Assembly (NCBI RefSeq): GCF_003286085.1
Contig: NW_020825288.1
Location: forward strand, 25,420,001 to 25,484,000
DNA: 64,000 nucleotides
Source: Drosophila persimilis
Lineage: Eukaryota > Arthropoda > Insecta > Diptera > Drosophilidae
Direction of reading: 5' to 3'
The notes beneath the pieces are model-generated. The model worked only from the letters and a program-made list of their open reading frames with translations. It was not told where the DNA came from and did not search any database. The position numbers and the translations under genes are program-made. Within the stretch, counting starts at the first letter, position 1; the number at the start of each line of letters is the position of its first letter. Shown here piece by piece: positions 1 to 12,034 of the stretch.

Positions 1-333
1 GGCATTGTTGTTGCTGTTGTTGTTGTTGTTTCCGCCGGATTCATTGCCACGCCCCATCACATTGACATTGCACCAGGGACTGTGACCCGGCATTAGGCTG
101 TTGCCAGTTGACCGCTGCTGTTGCAGCTGCTGAAGCTGCTGCTGCGACTGTTGCTGGGGGTGCGGATGGAGATGTGGATGCGGATGCGGCGAGTAGAGAA
201 TGCGGCCACCGCCGCGATGCGACCGTGCCGAGGAGGAGTTGCGGGAGAAGGGCCGCCGACTGCTGCCCCCATGATTGTTATTGTTGTTGTTATTGTTGTT
301 CCCGTTGCCACCATTGGCATTGGAGTTGAGCAT
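1..333 (-). CDS. 5' coding part of an unrecognised Asn/Gln/His-rich protein, cut by the left edge
   Basis: On the minus strand an ATG at 333-331 opens a frame that stays open for 111 codons to base 1. An in-frame TGA lies 18 bases upstream of the ATG, so this is the first possible AUG. The product is low complexity: an Asn run near residues 11-20, a basic Ser/Arg stretch near 25-45 (RRPFSRNSSSARSHRGGGRI), His-Pro repeats (SPHPHPHLHPHP), then Gln-rich and again Asn-rich sequence. Such N-termini are common in Drosophila regulatory and RNA-binding proteins, but no domain is visible here, so I do not assign a function. The gene would be transcribed leftwards with its 5' UTR in the following region. 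The plus strand in the same interval is a CTG/TTG shadow. Confidence 0.6.
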   Translation of the reverse strand, partial: MLNSNANGGNGNNNNNNNNNHGGSSRRPFSRNSSSARSHRGGGRILYSPHPHPHLHPHPQQQSQQQLQQLQQQRSTGNSLMPGHSPWCNVNVMGRGNESGGNNNNNSNNNA

Positions 334-3300
334 GACGCTGCGCTGCTCTCAGAGCTTCTGGCTCCTCGACAGATAGTTCCCTCCTCCTGTTGTGCGACGC
401 CTGCGATGGAGTCCGAGTCCGAGTCCGAGTCGACCTGACCTATTCCCCACTTACTTGTACTTGTATGCGCTGCGCCGCGTCTGAATCTGCTTCTGCTTCT
501 GTTTCTGTTGTTGTTGTTGCTGCTGCTGCTGCTGCTGTGGCAGCTCTTGTTCTTACTGTTTTTCGACTTGTACTTGTACCACTCTTGTTTTTGCTATATT
601 AACGCAGCCTGTGGGGGTGTAGAAGAAAAGAGGAAACCGCTTTTACAGTCAGCTGAGCTCTAACATTTACTATTTGGTGTTTGGTTTATTTGATTGTACG
701 AGTATTTGCTTATTTGCTTATGTAGGAAGGTGGTAATCTAAGCCGGACCCGCGCTCCAGAACAGAAAGCAAACAACCAACAAGCCAACATGCTCAATAAC
801 AAAACATTTATGGTTCTCTAGTAGGCAAAATACTTACTTACATATGTATGTATATGTATGTACGTGGGTAAGGATAATAAAATATATAGTATATGTGTGT
901 TTGTATATGTTTGTTTTTATGTGTGGCTATATGTAAATATTCGTTGTAATCGTAATAAATAAAACAGCAACAATTTTCAGTTTCGTTCAACAGTGTAGCT
1001 TTAATATATTGTCAATTATATGATATGAACTGAGATGAGATACGTGCGTGGTTAGTCTTTCAACTAAAGGTATACGAGGTCGGACTAAGAGACAATTCGG
1101 TCCTAGGCAAGAAAACGACACCTTTTCTAGTGTGTAGCTAGTGTAGTAAAATTTTTCCAAAAATAGCCAAGCCGATCCTTGGGATCGAGTCGAGTACGCT
1201 TTTGGTAGGTGACACGATAGACGGCTTTTACAAGTTCTTGTGGAAAATGCTTCTGTCCGACTCAGTGGATCTGGTGCCCAATATTTAATGGCTCTCTTAT
1301 AAGTTTTAAAATTTGGCAATCTCGTGTTTTGGCGTATGCACATTCCAGTAATCAGTCGAATCTTCTACACGACAAAGCAGACATGGTAATATGAGTCCAG
1401 AAAATAATATTCTAACTTTTTACTAGGTCTCTCAATGCACATCATAAGAACAGGAAGACATTTTTGTTAAATTTGTATTCTCGAGACAATATTTGTACAG
1501 ATGTTCAGCTTCCAAAGGCATGATTGACTACGAGTAAACCTAATCAAGCGTTCAAATTCGAAATGCTCGTAGCTCGTACTTTTTGTTGTACTTTGTTTCA
1601 ATGTGTTTTCTTGCTTGGATCAAAATCTCTTCAGTCCGTCTCCGCATGTAGATACATACGTATATACGATATATATATATATGAAGATACAGTACGATAT
1701 ATAGTTAACAGTTAAACATATGTGTGTGTAAGTGTGAGTAAAGTAAAGTCCTCCTTCTGAAAGTGTGATAAGCAAGAACAACAAATTGTACACTTTCAGC
1801 GATTCCAGTTTTTGAGTTGTTAAACACGATAACCTATCGTTAAGCGCTGCCCCTCCCCTCATACATCAGACATACGAGTATATACATACATAAGATATTT
1901 ATCTCTATGGGTGTGGACGTTGTGTGCTTAACATAAATGTGTAAACTGAACATAAACAATATTAGTTGTGATTGGGGAGTGGAAAGGGGGATTGGGGATT
2001 TGTTGGTTTGGTTTCCTTCGAGGAATACGGGAACATGGGAATATGGATGGATGGGTGTGAGGGGTGGAGAGGGCAGGATGACTGATTACAAACTTATCAC
2101 TTATCGCTTTGTGGGCGGGGGGCAGTTAGTACAATTAAAAGATTCCAGTTGAGAGAGCGACAGATAAGAGAGTTACACTTAACGTACATGTGTTTGCGCT
2201 GTGTTTTGGGGTGTGTGTTGGTTGGGGATATGTGCTCTATAAGTAGGTAATATACTATTTAAATACTACGCGCAAAGAAGGAAACGAACATGTGCAAAGT
2301 AAAACAAACAGTGTGACAGAGTTGTGTAGTTATATTGTAAATATTATATATGGATGGGGGGGTTAGATCGTATTGGAACCATTTAAAAGGAACGTACATG
2401 TGGACGAATACAAATAATTACAAGATGGCTATTCCAAAATGGTACATGTTTAAAATATTTTGTTCTTGGTACTTAATCTTTTTTTCTCTTGTATTCTACA
2501 GGATGGCTAAATGGAAACTGCAAGCCCCTTTTCAAATATTAATGAATGCAAGAAAATCACGCTTATAGTAGTACACAAGAGTATGGCACACTGTTTCTGC
2601 TGGTTTGAAAATGATAGCAGTTTTAATCGGGTTGCAATTCCATTAGGCCAAGCTTTATGCTTCTAATTCAGTGTGTTTTAAAAATGTACAAAAAACAAGC
2701 TTACAAACTAAAGCCGTTCTGTCGCCAGTTGCAGTAGACGGTTGATAGATTGGTTGTTGGTTGATTTTTCGATTGGTTTTGGTTTTGTTTTCGTAGGCAG
2801 TACGAGGACTATTCGTTTACATATATAAGTTGGCTAGTCAGCTTGAGCTTTGGGTTGAGTTGAGTTGAGTAGAGGTTGAGGTTGAGGTTGAGGTGTGTGC
2901 AGTTTTTTTTTTCAGTTTGCAGTTTGCATTTGCAATTGCGCTTTGCGGTAGTTGGTCAGTGAGATTGAATACAGATACAGCAATGACAATGTCAACGGCA
3001 ACGACAACGGCAATGGCGGTCTTATGTGGTACATAGTATGTATTTAGTATACATTTCGGTTTTAGTTGTTGATATTTCAGTATCGGTTTGTTTTTACATG
3101 TGGATATACGAGTCAAAGAAACACTTGATGATCGGAAGTCATTGAGAGACGTGTGTGTTAAAGAAGCGGGAGCACGTCTGGCCACGGCCGTTAAAAATGC
3201 AAATTTACCACCAAAACCAGCAATAAAATATTGTATGTATGCTAAAAACAAAGAAAATAAAAGTAAAAGAAAACATTTGCTATTACATTCGGTTGAGAAA

Positions 3301-4455
3301 CTAATTACTGGGATTTTAATTTTGGACTATTATTCTTTTAGTTTTGTTAGCATTACAGTATGTACGAGTATATGTAGGATAATATTCAAATATATTGACT
3401 ATAAATATTGTATAAGCCTTGTTTTTAATTGCGGCCAATGAGTAGCGAATGCCAATGTTATGTAAATTAGATGTAAGAAATTAGGCAGGGCAGGCAATAA
3501 GTATATTGTACAAATACTGGTCTATTATAGCGATTATGGTTGTAATTGTGGTTCAATTCGTGTGACTTGAGGGAGGTCAATCCACCGGACTCGGAGGAGA
3601 GGCGAGGAGAACTAGAAGTGCGTGCGACTGGAGCTAGGGGTACTCAAGTGCTTGGGGCAGGGTCGGATCGGTCTCGGCTGGACGACACTCTACACAAAAC
3701 GACAAAGTGCCCCCCCCTCTTAAAATAAAAACAATAAATTATAAAAATATATACATACACACAGACAAAGTATTCCAGAGTCCGGACCGACCCCACCAAC
3801 GCACACACACACACACACACTAACAAAGCTTTCACAGACGGACGAGAGCAAGAGCAGCTGGAGAGCGACGAGAAATCCAGAGAGCACACACACAAAGAAA
3901 GTAAGAGAGAGGTGTGCACTGGTATGCGTCGTTTCTTGTTGTTGCTATTGCGTAGTCATGGCAGTCAACGGCTCTTTTTCTTCGTTACACACATTCGATT
4001 ATATGAATGTGAATATGTATACTATAAAAGCTCGCTGGCTGGTTTTTGGCAATTACAATAGCGTTTCAAAATACGATGATGGGGCAAATTGTGTCTGTGT
4101 ATATCCAATATGCTGTACACATGCATATGTATATGCATGTATAGCATATATGTTAATATTGGCCCCCCATCAAAACATGTTCATAACTACACTTTACACT
4201 CTCGCACACACACTTATACTTGGGCCAGGCCACTGCTAAATTTTTCATGGGGCCAGAAAATAAATATTATTACACACCAGACGCTAGCGAAACTAATACC
4301 AGCCCGAGCCCTCTCTGAACGCAGACAAAGATGTATGTAAATGCTTCTCTCTTCTGGCTATGGCTCTGAGTATAGATATGGATGGAAAATCGAAACTCTG
4401 TGTCCAAAGTGCTCCCCCCGCAGCAGAGTACGTACAAAATCAACACAAGTTCACA

Positions 4456-4493
<38 letters not shown>

Positions 4494-4690
4494 TGAACTC
4501 ACAATGACAACCACTTCGTCACCAGCAGATAAAAAAGCTGTCACTAAACAATTGCGTTTTATGTAATTTCACTACATACATACTTTAGCAAAGGAGCACA
4601 ATTTATATTATGTATATTACTTTTATTTTTATTTATTTTATTTATATTATATTTTCTTTATTTTTGGGAGTTTACCTTTTTATGTATGCT
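334..4690. other. Non-coding region upstream of the left-edge gene; microsatellites
   Basis: No convincing coding region on either strand. It probably holds the 5' UTR or promoter of the minus-strand gene ending at 333. Simple repeats include CTG-rich DNA at about 505-540, AT steps near 1669-1685, GTTGAG repeats near 2853-2893, and CA tracts near 3800-3822. Short open frames here are low complexity and lack splice or codon-use support. Confidence 0.5.
4452..4489. repeat. (CA)n microsatellite
   Basis: Nearly uninterrupted CA dinucleotides, likely length-polymorphic. It gives a false Cys-Val frame on the minus strand. Confidence 0.9.
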
Positions 4691-4691
4691 G

Positions 4692-6370
4692 CAGTGTGAC
4701 TGCGGATTTATCGTTAAAATATACCGTCCGACCCTCAGAAATATGCCAAAAAATACCGTCTCATTTAAAAAATATACTGTAAATATACTGGCGAAGTCAA
4801 GTTCTGTTATACATATTCCTCGTTTTTGATATTCCGTACTATATTACAAGCTATCCTGATCTCTCAGCCCTGCCCACATAATTTCCTCCGATTAATGAAT
4901 CAATTTTCTACTTGGCCGGTTTGTTTTGAATACGGCGATTGCTGTTTTTGCTCCTCAACAACAATATAGCGTCTCGTATGATGAAAGAACTTAGCCCACT
5001 TAAGCCCCCTCTATTAAAATAGCTCAGCTGCTTGAGGTAAATGGCGGAATATATTAACGATTGCAAATTCATGCCATCTTTCCTCTGAATTTAAAAAAAA
5101 AACCACTATATCTTTCTCCTGCACTGCGCTAACGTTATTATATTTTCATTATTTTCGGTGGATAATTGAAGTACCTCCTTGGCTTATAATAGGTTAATCG
5201 TTTTCCGTCAAGGATTGGAAACCATATTGCTCAATTTTGATGTTCCGTCGAATTTTATTAGCTATTTAGAACATTTAGCCATGCCCACATAGTTTCACAT
5301 GATTGATGAATCATTTTTCTACTTAACTGGTTTATTCTTAATACTTTCTTTTACTTGATTTAGTCTAAAAAAGGTTTTAGCGAAGAATATCTAACAAATA
5401 AATTGCTCAATTTTGATATTCCGTTGAATAATGCTGACTAATTAAAAGCTTTAGCAATGCCCTCATAATTTTAGGCCATTGATGAATACATTTTCTACAA
5501 GATTGGCTATTTTTAAGTACTCCAATTTATTGTATTTTGACTGCAGCAAGGTTTAAACAATAAAGGTCAGGTAAGTGAGTATGGAATGTCACGTCAACCG
5601 GAGTTTGGGCATAGGTATGCTCTATTTGGTTAATATAATATGAAGAAACTGTTTTAAAACGTAATTAATAAATAAATTATCTCAAATTGATGCAATGCAA
5701 TGATCATGCAAATGATTAGGGTATATGGAGTGTAGGGACATTGTTGAGCTGAAAAAGGACATTGTGGCGAGAAAAAATCGCATCAGAGGAAATCCCAAAA
5801 GATTTCCACCAAACTTAAGCGCCAAATGGAAATTGTTTGAAAGTGAATGAGCGAAAAGGATTTAAATGCAATCAATTGGAATAAATGATACACGTAAGTA
5901 CGATTTTGTGAGCGAATACTCAAAAAATCTGCGTATACCCTTACTTCTTAAATATACCTTTGAAAAAAATAGATTGATGATTATCCTACTTAAGCCCACT
6001 CTATTTAAACAATTCAACAACTTTAGCTAAATGACGGAAAATTTAGCTGATTGTAAATACTTCTTGAAGATTCATGCCATCTTTTCTCTGAACTTAAAAA
6101 GACCACGATATCTTCCACCTGAACTGCGCTAAAAATATTAATTAAATTTTAATTATTTTCGTTGGAGTATTAAAATACCCCCTTGGTATTGGATTGGAAA
6201 CCATATCCCTCCATTTTGATATTCGGTTTAATATTAATGGAAAGCTAGAACTCACAGAACTTAACATATACATAACTTTGTCCGATTGATGAATTGAATC
6301 AATTTTTTCCACAAGATGGTTAGTTTTAAGGATTATCTTTTATAGGATTTTATATAAATTATGGTTTAAG
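4692..6370. repeat. Cluster of degenerate repeat modules
   Basis: A module of about 115 bp recurs, recognisable by the string TTTTTGATATTCCGT, then ACATTTAGCCATG, then GATTGATGAATCAATTTTCTA and a GGTTTATT motif. Copies start near 4823, 5231, 5405 and 6211, with a further copy at 42216. A larger unit, near 4995-5345, is repeated near 5986-6330, sharing CTTAAGCCCACTCTAT, CATGCCATCTTT, CTGCGCTAA and GGATTGGAAACCATAT. The first copy also has a 5' block (4692-4800) with promoter-like elements that matches the UBL7-like promoter at 42.1 kb. No ORF is present, so this is probably a non-autonomous mobile element or locally amplified repeat. The family is not identified. Confidence 0.7.
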
Positions 6371-7118
6371 CCAAAAAGTTCAGCACTAATAACACGATTT
6401 GAGAGAGCGATGTACATACACTACTGGACCAAAATTTGTTATTGAATAGCTCGAATTTTGTAAATGTATGGATGCATATTGTTTATTTTTCGAAAGGTAA
6501 CAGTCTTGCCAAATAATTATATCAAGAATTAAAGTGGGGAACCGTCTTTATTAAATTCTATGCTAACATTTTTTCTGAATGGCCATTTTTGGTCTGGTCA
6601 AAATAATAAGTACACTGGTGTAATTTTCAAGTTTTAAAGGATTTGATAAGGATTTGGTCAAAGGCTTATCGGCTTTAATTGACTTCTTGCATATTCAAGT
6701 ACATGAGACTTACAAAAAAAATAGGCGGTAAATCTTTTTGATAATGATGAAGATGTATACAAAGACCCAAAGGCAATTCGATTAAAATATTTTACCAAAT
6801 AATGAGTCAATCTTATATCGTATAAAATTACTTTTCTTGTGAAAATCACTGTATATGAAGTGTATGTAAATTACAAGATTACATATGTACATATGTATAT
6901 GCATATTTACATATACTTATACTGGCTGGCAATTCTATACAATTTTCAGGTTCCAATATGTGGAGGATCTACTGCAGATCAATTCGAAATGGCTTCATTT
7001 ATAATTGCAAATAAATTACATAAGAAACATATAGGTAGTATACATAAATTAGTGATTCTGTCATGCGGAAATCCACTGGGCACTCGATTAGGCATTGGGT
7101 AATTGGTACAGCATTACC
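6371..7118. other. Non-coding, with a possible DUF1091 3' fragment
   Basis: Mostly AT-rich unique DNA. Near 6957-6980 the string TATGTGGAGGATCTACTG equals the codons for the terminal YVEDLL of the DUF1091 gene just downstream. This suggests a decayed sister copy, although the flanking sequence shows no further coding similarity. Confidence 0.35.
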
Positions 7119-7803
7119 ATGTGGTCCAAGCTGCTTTTCAGTGCTCTCTTCGGAATTTTCCTAGCCGCCAACTTTGAAGTTAATGTAAATATCCTATCTT
7201 CAGGAGGACTTATACTATCGTAAATTAGCAAACATTGCTCAAATACTCCACAGGATGCTGTGCTCTTTAGGTTCACGAACTTCGTCTGCAAGAGCTACAA
7301 TACATCCGCGTTTGTGTTCAATAACTGTCGCCTGAAGGCCGTCAGTCGGGAAAGGGTGCTCCTCAATATGAATGGGACGATACTACATTCGGTAAATAAT
7401 GTATCGCTTCATGCCAAGATTTTTAAAAAAGCAAACGGCTTCCAGCCGTGGGTTCTGGAAGGATCCGTCGATGCGTGCCGATTTTTGCGAAAGACCTATA
7501 ATCCGTTTATGCGTATAGTCTACAATCTTTTCAAGGAATTTTCCAATATCAACCACACATGTCCGTTAGTGGTAAGTGATATTTAAATAGTCTTGGATGC
7601 AAATCTGTGTTAAGTCTGACCCCCCACAGGGTCCACAAATTGTGAAGGATTTCTATCTAAAGCCCGAACTACTGCGACTGCCCTTTCCAACCGGAGATTA
7701 TATGTTGTCGATGCAGTGGTTTTTTTATAATAGACCCCAATTCGATACTAATGTTAGTTTTGCCTATGTGGAGGATCTACTGGTACAAAAGAAGGAAAAC
7801 TAA
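7119..7803 (+). CDS. DUF1091 family secreted protein, copy 1
   Basis: Three exons: 7119-7184, 7254-7571 and 7630-7803, joined by consensus GT/AG introns of 69 and 58 bp with frame kept, giving 185 residues. Residues 1-22 look like a signal peptide (MWSKLLFSALFGIFLAANFE). The remainder has the DUF1091 pattern: paired cysteines (VCKSYN, NNCRLKAVSR), a KKANGFQPW motif, a conserved DAC, an INHTCPLV motif and a C-terminal LPFPTGDYMLSM. DUF1091 proteins form a large, rapidly evolving Drosophila family related to MD-2-like lipid-recognition folds. Many are expressed in chemosensory or reproductive tissue, but individual functions are mostly unknown. An AATAAA lies at 7825-7830. It shares about two thirds of its residues with the copy at 9.9 kb and is one of two intact members of this local array. 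Confidence 0.85.
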
Positions 7804-8150
7804 TTCAATATATTTTTAAAGTACAATAAAGAATTCATTTATTGTTGGATTAAAAGGCAACCATTATGACGCGAAATGGTGGAGAGATGGTTTCTACTTA
7901 TGATTACACGAACATAATTGTAACCTATTGGCAGGATGTTGAATAGAGATTGCTGAGTAGGGTAGTTCGATATCACACATTCCTTTTATGCAAGGCCAAT
8001 ATGGCCTTCAGTTATCCGAATGGGATATAGAACCGGCGAGAGTTTGCTTATGAGGTTTGAAAATTCTCGAGAATCCGGAACGTTTTGTGGTTTAGAATAT
8101 TGCGTCATTGGGATTCAATTCGCTTATCGATTATCGTTCGATTATTAGCA
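7804..8150. other. Intergenic spacer in the DUF1091 array
   Basis: Contains the poly(A) signal of copy 1 at 7825-7830. Otherwise no coding signal is visible. Confidence 0.5.
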
Positions 8151-8420
8151 ATGCAGTCCAAGCTAATATTCTGTGTTCTATTCGGAATACTTCTAACATC
8201 TATGTACATTCGATTTCAATGAAACAGTTCCTGAATTATTCACTCATGTCCGTACTTGGTAAGATATTGGAAAACTTTCTAGGTCAAAATGATTTAAAGT
8301 GTAATTTACAGGGCCTACAAATTGTCAAAAATTCCTATCTGAGACACGAACTGTAGCGTCTTCCCTTTCCAACTGGGGATTATTTGGTGACGATTCGTTT
8401 ATTGTGTTATTGTGGCGGAT
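8151..8420 (+). pseudogene. DUF1091 pseudogene with central deletion
   Basis: Starts with the family signal-peptide exon (ATGCAGTCCAAGCTAATATT), then loses essentially all of the large middle exon. A GTAAG donor and TTTACAG acceptor near 8260-8311 remain, followed by third-exon sequence equivalent to GPQIVKDFYL...ELLRLPFPTGDYL. The third exon has a TAG where the functional copies have Leu (ELLRL), and the end is eroded. Internal deletion plus nonsense codon make this a relic. Confidence 0.8.
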
Positions 8421-8997
8421 AGTAAAGAATATATATAGTAAAAGGTGTGGGCATGCGATAGCGATAGCAAGAATTAGCGATTCAATACAGGGTCGGATTG
8501 GAGACGGCGGTCTGTCTTAGACAGTGTCAGATTGAAGGTCAATTAAGCAAAATGCGAGAAGTGAGATGAAGACTAAATTCAGACGGGCCAAATTGCTAAT
8601 ACAAGCTAGAGCGCGACAGATCGAGAGAAAGAAAGGCGCTAGAGAGATAAAGACTGGCTATACATACATATATACAAAAGCAGATGAAAATGTGATACAG
8701 TGGGCAGTAGACGAAAAATAATATGGTTTTACTCCACTAATCTCTGGAGTAGTGGCTAATGTTATGCTGCATAACCCAACAGTATTTGTAGAGAATCTTC
8801 TGAAGAGCTATAAGAGGAAAAACCATTACCTGTAACACTTCCCTAAGAATTGGATCCACAGACAAATATAAAAGAATCTAGGATTTAAATTTCAAGTAAT
8901 TATCGTCCAGATTTGTCATGTACATATATGGTTATCCCTATTTTTTCCAACATAATTTATCGGCTAGTTCCGGTATTCAAGAACCATTGGAACTCAG

Positions 8998-9683
8998 ATG
9001 CAGTCCAAGCTGATCCTCTGTGTTATTTTCGGAGTGTTCCTGGCCGCGAATTTCAATCTGAACGCAAGCAAATCTTTTAATATTATTCAAAATTATTTTA
9101 AAGCTACAAAAATTCTTTTTGAGATTCGACCTATTACGCCTTGAACGAAATTATTTTCTGTAAATGAGATACATCTCTTGTTCGAAGTTCTCCGGAAGTA
9201 ATTTAAGCAAAATGAAACATGATCATCAACATTTTATTGACTCTTTCATGCGGGAAAAGATATTATTGTATGCCCAGTACTCCCAGAGGGTAGGGGTATA
9301 TTAGATTTATGGATCGCGTTCCACAACCGCCGTTTTATGGACGTATTGAATCTAACCAAATACAATAAATAAAAAAAAAACAGAATATAAGCCATGAGTT
9401 TTCGAAGCTAGATTTGATACCTGTCTGTATTTTCGAAAGCGAAATCTACCCATTTCTAATATAGTCTATGGGCTGTTTAAAGAGTTTACGAATAATCACA
9501 AATGTCCATACGTCGAAAACTTAAACATCTCATATTTGTATTAAAGTGTCCACAGATTGTCAAAGAATTTTATGTACGGTCCAACAGGGGGTTTATTTAT
9601 TGACGATTAAGTGGTACTGCGATAAGAAGCCACAATTTGATACGAACATTAGTTTTACATTCGTGGAGGATCCACTGAAGTGA
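8998..9683 (+). pseudogene. DUF1091 pseudogene, rearranged
   Basis: The first exon is well preserved (8998-9063; MQSKLILCVIFGVFLAANF), but the donor has become GC. Only a scrap of the middle exon survives near 9310-9340 (reading like FHNRRFM). After intervening DNA, the end of the middle exon reappears at about 9405-9520 (TCLYFRKR, IVYGLF, NNHKCPYV). The third exon follows from about 9552 with a frameshift around the TGDY motif and ends at TGA 9681-9683. Several disruptions; not coding. Confidence 0.8.
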
Positions 9684-9861
9684 ATTTAGACAAAGAATGG
9701 ATTGTGCAGAAGATCGGATATTCCTATAATTCTAGTTTATCAGTTTTAAATCAGTGTTTAAAGTAATTAAAGCAATTAAACTCATTCAAGCGGAAATGGA
9801 CATAGAATAAAATAACACGTTGATGTCATTCCAAAGTTATTATTCCCCCAAGGCAGGAACG

Positions 9862-10516
9862 ATGCGTTTTCAGCTGATTATCTGTGCTGTCATCGGATTA
9901 TTCCTAGCATTCCGCATCACTATTAACGTAAATATATGTATAATACTAATCAAGTGGACAATAGTGAACCAAGTTTTCAGGATGCTGTCATCTTCAAGTT
10001 TACGAATGCCGTGTGTGAAAGTTACAACCAATCCTGGTTCGTGTTCCACAACTGTCGTCTGAAGGCTGTCAGTCGAAGCAAAGTGTTCTTCAATATGAAT
10101 GGAACGATATTACATCCGGCCAACGATATTAAAATTCATATGCGGGTTTTTAAAAAGGCAAATGGCTACAAGCCATGGCTTTTCGATGTAACATGTGATG
10201 CCTGTCTGCATTTGCGAAAGCGAAATACCCCCTTCCTATCGATAGTCTATGGGCTCTTCAAACCATATACTAACATTAATCACACATGCCCCTACGTGGT
10301 AAGAGAATATGCGTATTTCTCAGCAGTACAACAGCTAAAACTCCAATACAGGGTCCACAGATTATTACAGACTTTTATCTAAGACCCGAGCTACTGCGCC
10401 TTCCCTTTCCAACGGGGGATTATATGTTGTCGATGCGGTGGATCTTCGATAAGAAGCTCCAGTTTGATACGAACATTAGTTTTACGTACGTAGAGGATCT
10501 AATCAAGAGCAAATAG
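9862..10516 (+). CDS. DUF1091 family secreted protein, copy 2
   Basis: Three exons: 9862-9927, 9981-10298 and 10352-10516, separated by introns of 53 bp each, coding for 182 residues. Exon 1 gives a hydrophobic signal peptide (MRFQLIICAVIGLFLAF). Exon 2 begins DAVIFKFTNAVCESYNQSW and holds the family cysteines, the NCRLKAVSRSKV block, KKANGYKPW, CDACLHLRKR and INHTCPYV. Exon 3 begins GPQIITDFYLRPELLRLPFP and ends with FTYVEDL. Exons 1 and 2 have exactly the same lengths as in copy 1, so the copies arose by tandem duplication. The role is unknown; the family suggests secretion and possible lipid or pheromone binding (inference). A longer frame starting at ATG 9823 reads through intron 1 and is not favoured. 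Confidence 0.85.
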
Positions 10517-10736
10517 TTGGAGTTTCCTCCTGATTCCTGAAAACCAACAGATCCCAACATATGTAAAACACTAATTAAATTTAACTTGCAAGCAATTATT
10601 GTGGCGATTTCTTAAATATATCTATGGTTATACGTGTTTTTTCGAATTATAGGTGAATGAAACGAAAGGGAAATAGCAACGGAAATTGGTGTCCAGTTTC
10701 GGTTAAATAAAATATGTTTGGCCAAGATCTATTGGG

Positions 10737-10840
10737 ATGCAGTCCAAGCTGATCGCCCGCGTTTTTTCAGAGTTTACCTAACATTGAAGCAAGTCTTTCA
10801 ATATTAATCCAAAATTATTTTAGAGCTACTACCTTTCTGG
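10737..10840 (+). pseudogene. DUF1091 first-exon relic
   Basis: ATGCAGTCCAAGCTGATC at 10737 matches the first exon of the relic at 8998. It is followed by matching intron-like sequence (CAAGTCTTTCAATATT...AATTATTTTAGAGCTAC). The frame is broken and no later exons are present. Confidence 0.7.
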
Positions 10841-11227
10841 TCGATAAAGCCTATTTGTATTTTTATATATTACGTGCGTCCTACGTTTGTAATTCATAGT
10901 TCTCAGAGACTATTCGAGCTCCTGTCATATCACGCAAACACACATATCAGCCCCATCAAATCGCGAGAAATCCCACAAACTCATGAAATTAGATAGATTG
11001 ATCATATCAACATGATTTATTTACAAATCATTTAAGAGCTTAAAAACTAACCACACACAATTAGTGGACAGAGAACCCAACAGCTACTTTTGATGTGGCG
11101 TTCCTTTCCACAACCCAGAGGATCCAGCATTCTATCGGTAATATTGAGTTGTAAGTATAGTTGGTATATAACTCGATTAGTAAACTTATGGGAAGGGAAA
11201 CAGAAGAAAGCGGATAGTCTGTAAGTT
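10841..11227. other. Intergenic, nothing recognised
   Basis: AT-rich sequence without a supported gene. It probably includes the 3' UTR of the minus-strand aquaporin. Confidence 0.4.
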
Positions 11228-12034
11228 CTAATATTGCCGGGTACGCTTCGGACGTCTTGAGGTCGTTTTCATAGGCTTAGCGTTAGAAGTAAGGGCATAG
11301 CGCCAAATAAATGGAACCAGAACAGCAGCCAGTGTCTGACCACCCAGTTGCGGATAAAATGTACCTCGATGGTCGTGAAACAGCAAAGGGATGAGTGTTT
11401 TGGCTGGGTTCATAGACGCTCCCGTCAGTTGGTTCTACGCTTGGCGGAAAGGAGGATTGGTCTGTTATTCTGAATCTGCTGTAAGGCTCCTCTTCTCCCT
11501 TACCCCAGCAAAACCACAAGCAGTCACTAAGAGTCCCATTCGAATTGGGGCCGAGTCGAGGCAGCTGCCATTCCTCACATCCCACTGAGCGCACCAGCCC
11601 AGGACAAGCACCGAAGTAAGGGTGAACTCAACGGCTAAAATTTGAAAGTCAGACAGGTCGGCCATCGGTTCTTGCAGACAGACAGCCGGGTAGCTCTGGT
11701 CTATGACATCCTTTGGCAGCATCGCCATCAGAAAGTAATAGCCGGCAAGGCCGCCGGCAAGCTGACAGGCCACATAGACCAGCATCATGTCGACGGCTAT
11801 GTGGCCGAGAATGCAGCACGAAATCGAAACACTGGGATTGGTATGGGCACCCGAAACGCAGCCGAAAACATGCACCACTATCCCCACAGTCAGTCCGTAT
11901 TGAAGGCTGCCAACCAAAAATCCAGTCTCCTCCGGAAAGGTCATCGCCGCTCCCATGCAGCCGACTATCATCAGAAGCGCCGTGGCGGCAAACTCACCCA
12001 GAGCCCGAGAGAAAGTCGTTCTATCCAGTATCAT
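11228..12034 (-). CDS. Aquaporin (MIP family) with atypical pore residues
   Basis: Two exons on the minus strand: 12034-11504 and 11434-11228 (69-bp intron), 245 residues, normal for the family. It shows the MIP pattern: N-terminal GEFAATALLMIVGC, first half-helix loop SGAHTNPSVS, TM3 and TM4 (VYVACQLAGGLAGYYF), then after the intron QLTGASMNPAKTLIP and a final LAAVLVPFIWRY helix. Aligning to mammalian AQP1 by eye, the first NPA is NPS. In the aromatic/arginine filter the TM2 Phe is Tyr (SLQYGLT), the TM5 His is Gly, and the Arg after the second NPA is Lys. Loss of the His is a hallmark of glycerol-permeable insect channels, so solute transport is possible (inference). An upstream ATG at 12127 would add 31 residues; 12034 gives the usual N-terminus. 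Which Drosophila aquaporin this represents is not certain. Confidence 0.85.

Noticed and set aside
4270-4566. Cys-Val or Thr-His repeat proteins
   Set aside because: Produced by the CA microsatellite.
6415-6640. Possible mariner-like termini (ACTGGACCAAAATT and GGTCTGGTCAAAATAA)
   Set aside because: The two strings are not a convincing inverted pair and no transposase or TA-bounded structure was found.
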